Position numbers and translations under genes: made by a program
Notes under the pieces: model-generated
The model's database searches: none
What the model was told of the DNA's origin: nothing
Seen by the model: the letters and a program-made list of their open reading frames with translations, nothing else
DNA from: Eubacteriales bacterium
GTDB lineage: Bacteria > Bacillota > Clostridia > Lachnospirales > Lachnospiraceae
NCBI GenBank assembly: GCA_030524175.1
Contig: JAUNHC010000032.1
Location: 1 to 63,485 of the forward strand
Direction of reading: 5' to 3'
Length of the DNA: 63,485 nt
Shown here: piece after piece, positions 61,634-63,485 of the stretch
Numbering within the stretch: position 1 is the first letter of the stretch
How the letters are laid out: each line of letters begins with the position of its first letter

Positions 61634-62419
61634 ATGGATATTGAACTAAGATTTGCCATACTGATAGATGCGGATAATATTTCCGATAAGTACATGAAGG
61701 TTATTTTGGATGAGACTGCCAATAATGGAGTGGCTACCTACAAGAGGATTTACGGAGACTGGACCAGTCCCAGGCTGGCATCCTGGAAAAATGTACTGCT
61801 GGATAATTCTATTATTCCAATGCAGCAGTACAGCTATACCTTTGGAAAAAGTTCCACAGATTCAGCCATGATCATTGATGCTATGGATATCCTGTATTCC
61901 GGAAATGTGGATGGTTTCTGCATTGTATCTTCAGACAGCGATTTTACCAGACTTGCCGCACGGCTTCGTGAGTCAGGAATGCAGGTGATCGGAATGGGCG
62001 AGGAGAAAACTCCCAAGCCCTTTATATCTGCATGCAACCAGTTTAAATATCTGGACCTTTTATATTCCAACCAGCAGAAACAGGAAAAAGAAGAGGTTCT
62101 TGTTGAGAAACAACTGGAGATCAAAAATCCTGAGACCACATCCGTAAAACAGCAGAAAGCGACTCCAAAAGAGAAGGAACTGCGGCGTATCCGTAAGACC
62201 ATCAATGCGATCATAGACAAGTTTTCTGATGAGGACGGCTGGCTTTCCTCCGGAAAACTGGGAGACCAGCTGTCAAAACGTCTCCCTGATTTTGATGTGA
62301 GGAATTACGGATTTTCCAAACTTACCCCATTTATAAAATCCCTTGGTGATTACGAAATCGGAAAGATTTCTATTGGAGGCGGACAGAAACAGATACACTT
62401 CCGGCTGAAAGGGAACTGA
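61634..62419 (+). CDS. NYN-domain protein with C-terminal OST-HTH/LOTUS domain (LabA-like)
   Basis: A 261-residue protein. The N-terminal NYN (PIN-like) domain has the acidic site residues in AILIDADNIS, DSAMIIDAMDIL and CIVSSDSDFTRLA. A charged linker (about 150-185) leads to an OST-HTH/LOTUS domain (about 190-258, GWLSSGKLGDQL, FDVRNYGFSKL). The same pairing occurs in animal MARF1-type RNA regulators. It is probably an RNA-binding nuclease in the cytoplasm; the target is unknown. A Mg-dependent activity is inferred from the aspartates. Confidence 0.88.
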   Translation: MDIELRFAILIDADNISDKYMKVILDETANNGVATYKRIYGDWTSPRLASWKNVLLDNSIIPMQQYSYTFGKSSTDSAMIIDAMDILYSGNVDGFCIVSSDSDFTRLAARLRESGMQVIGMGEEKTPKPFISACNQFKYLDLLYSNQQKQEKEEVLVEKQLEIKNPETTSVKQQKATPKEKELRRIRKTINAIIDKFSDEDGWLSSGKLGDQLSKRLPDFDVRNYGFSKLTPFIKSLGDYEIGKISIGGGQKQIHFRLKGN

Positions 62420-62465
62420 TTGAAACAGAAACGATACAAACACCGAAACAAGGAGCAGCAGTAAC

Positions 62466-63170
62466 ATGGAACATAGGTTAGAAATAACACACAATGACAG
62501 AGAACAGGAGAAGGAGGAACGAAAGCGGCGGATACAGGAACAAAACGAGCCGCCAAAGCTCTCACTTGCGGAAGAAGTGGGAAATGCAGTCACCCACGGA
62601 GCAGGGGCACTCCTGGCTTTAGCCGGTATGATCCTGCTTTTGATGAAATCAGATACCCCCCTGAAAGTGACGGCTGCCTGCTTTTACGGACTCAGCCTGT
62701 TTCTTATGATGCTTATGAGCTGCCTGTACCACAGCTTTGCCAGCGGGTCAAAGGTGAAACGGGTGTGGCGCAGGTTCGATTACAGCTCTATTTATCTCCT
62801 GATCGGAGGAACCTTCGCCCCTCTTTATCTGGTGAACTGGGGAAACACACTTGGAATCACCCTTTTCTGTGTGCAATGGGCGATCATCGTTTTCGGCATT
62901 ATTATGATAGCCGTTTTTGGCCCGGCGAAGTGGAAACCACTTCATTTTTCGCTGTATTTTATAATCGGGTGGAGCGGTATCATGTTCCTGCCGGGCTGGT
63001 ATCATTACAACCGCCCGCTGCTGTGGATGATCCTGCTTGGCGGAGTAAGCTATACATTGGGAATGATACCTTTTGCACTAAGCAAAAAATACAGTCACTT
63101 TGTGTGGCACCTTCTTGTGATGCTGGGGGCGGTGTTGCATTGGATCGGGATATATTTCTTTATCTATTGA
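62466..63170 (+). CDS. Hemolysin III/TrhA-family membrane protein
   Basis: A 234-residue member of the PAQR/hemolysin III family with seven predicted helices after a charged 35-residue N-terminus. Family motifs are EEVGNAVTHGAGALLAL, SCLYHSF, RFDYSSIYLLIGGTFAPL and the late HFVWHLLVMLGAVLHW, whose histidines and aspartate form the metal site in relatives. Bacterial members affect membrane fluidity and energetics; the hemolysin name is historical. It follows the NYN gene by 46 bp and may be cotranscribed. Confidence 0.92.
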   Translation: MEHRLEITHNDREQEKEERKRRIQEQNEPPKLSLAEEVGNAVTHGAGALLALAGMILLLMKSDTPLKVTAACFYGLSLFLMMLMSCLYHSFASGSKVKRVWRRFDYSSIYLLIGGTFAPLYLVNWGNTLGITLFCVQWAIIVFGIIMIAVFGPAKWKPLHFSLYFIIGWSGIMFLPGWYHYNRPLLWMILLGGVSYTLGMIPFALSKKYSHFVWHLLVMLGAVLHWIGIYFFIY

Positions 63171-63271
63171 CGGTGCCCATCGTACACGCTCCAGGAAGAT
63201 GAGGTGAGATCGAGCGGCTGGGGCTCCTGATCATCAATAAAGACAGATTTAATAAAAGATAATTAAAAGGC

Positions 63272-63326
63272 AGGCTGTAATACATAAGTCCGGGTTTTAC
63301 AGGAATATGTATTGCGGCCTTTTTTG
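63272..63326 (+). terminator. Terminator after the hemolysin III-family gene
   Basis: The stem 63272-63286 pairs with 63306-63320 (outer AGGC/GGCCT, inner AATACATA/TATGTATT, with wobble pairs) and is followed by TTTTTT. The remaining bases to the window end hold no visible gene. Confidence 0.8.
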
Positions 63327-63451
63327 ATGGGAATTTTGCCTTATAGTTGTAGGAGGATTTGAGAGGCAACGAGTAATGGAGGGGCTGGATAGGCAAATAT
63401 GTGGATATGTGGAATAGAAGAATAGCAGGATGAAAATGAAATGATAAGATG

Positions 63452-63483
63452 TAAAAAAATGCCGCTTATTATTTCCATAAGCG
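63452..63483 (-). terminator. Minus-strand terminator at the right edge
   Basis: On the minus strand CGCTTAT/ATAAGCG (63483-63477 with 63469-63463) is followed by GCATTTTTTTA. It implies a minus-strand gene just beyond the window. Confidence 0.7.
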
Positions 63484-63485
63484 AC

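Noticed and set aside
62466-63170. A true hemolysin
   Set aside because: The hemolysin III family is a PAQR-type membrane protein family; the name is historical.

Overview
The window looks like a chromosomal stretch from an anaerobic gut Firmicute, most likely Lachnospiraceae. The evidence is the moderate G+C, strong AGGAGG ribosome binding sites, GTG and TTG starts, the DUF6062, CarD and SPFH gene types, and a mucin or milk-glycan phosphorylase locus with a cytoplasmic sulfatase and an anaerobic (radical SAM) sulfatase maturase. I see no rRNA, tRNA, CRISPR array or intact transposase.

Layout. 0-7.3 kb: two BlaI/BlaR1-type repressor/sensor-protease pairs, the second with three operators over its promoter. 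Between them lie a DUF5131 gene and a winged-helix AlkX-like gene. 7.5-12.2 kb: a flavodoxin, a TetR-ABC exporter operon and a G+C-rich catalase. 12.7-15.4 kb: a tetracycline-protection-like GTPase fused to a YacP/Rae1-type NYN nuclease. 15.4-17.5 kb: a methyltransferase/TetR pair bracketed by exact inverted 45-bp repeats. 17.5-20.2 kb: SPFH, ribbon-helix-helix, cyclase and CarD genes, the last behind a structured leader. 20.6-29.5 kb: a two-component system, then a dlt-like operon (PP-loop enzyme, frameshifted adenylation enzyme, GNAT, carrier protein, MBOAT, SGNH/DltD-like, GreA). 29.5-33.7 kb: a tandem structured RNA, a Na/Pi cotransporter and a PhoP/PhoR-like pair. 33.8-34.5 kb: what appears to be a complete type III toxin-antitoxin locus with pseudoknot repeats. 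34.6-37.5 kb: housekeeping and hypothetical genes, including aroE. 37.6-59.2 kb: the galacto-N-biose/lacto-N-biose locus. 59.5-63.2 kb: PxpA, an AraC regulator, an NYN/OST-HTH protein and a hemolysin III-family protein.

How the glycan locus probably works. Two binding-protein/permease modules import disaccharides. Two GH112 phosphorylases split beta-1,3-galactosyl-HexNAc, or a related galactoside, into Gal-1-P and the acceptor sugar. A NahK-like kinase, a UTP-using nucleotidyltransferase and GalE feed the products into UDP-sugars, and NagB takes GlcN-6-P to fructose-6-P. Inside the same locus sit a signal-peptide-less sulfatase, its radical SAM maturase and a split ChrA transporter. I infer that sulfated disaccharides are imported intact, desulfated in the cytoplasm and the sulfate exported. 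Two AraC regulators and a recurring TTGTGYAAA motif suggest local control.

The strongest leads for new biology are the type III toxin-antitoxin locus, the sulfated-disaccharide pathway, the GTPase-NYN fusion, the dlt-like operon and the tandem structured RNA upstream of the Na/Pi cotransporter.
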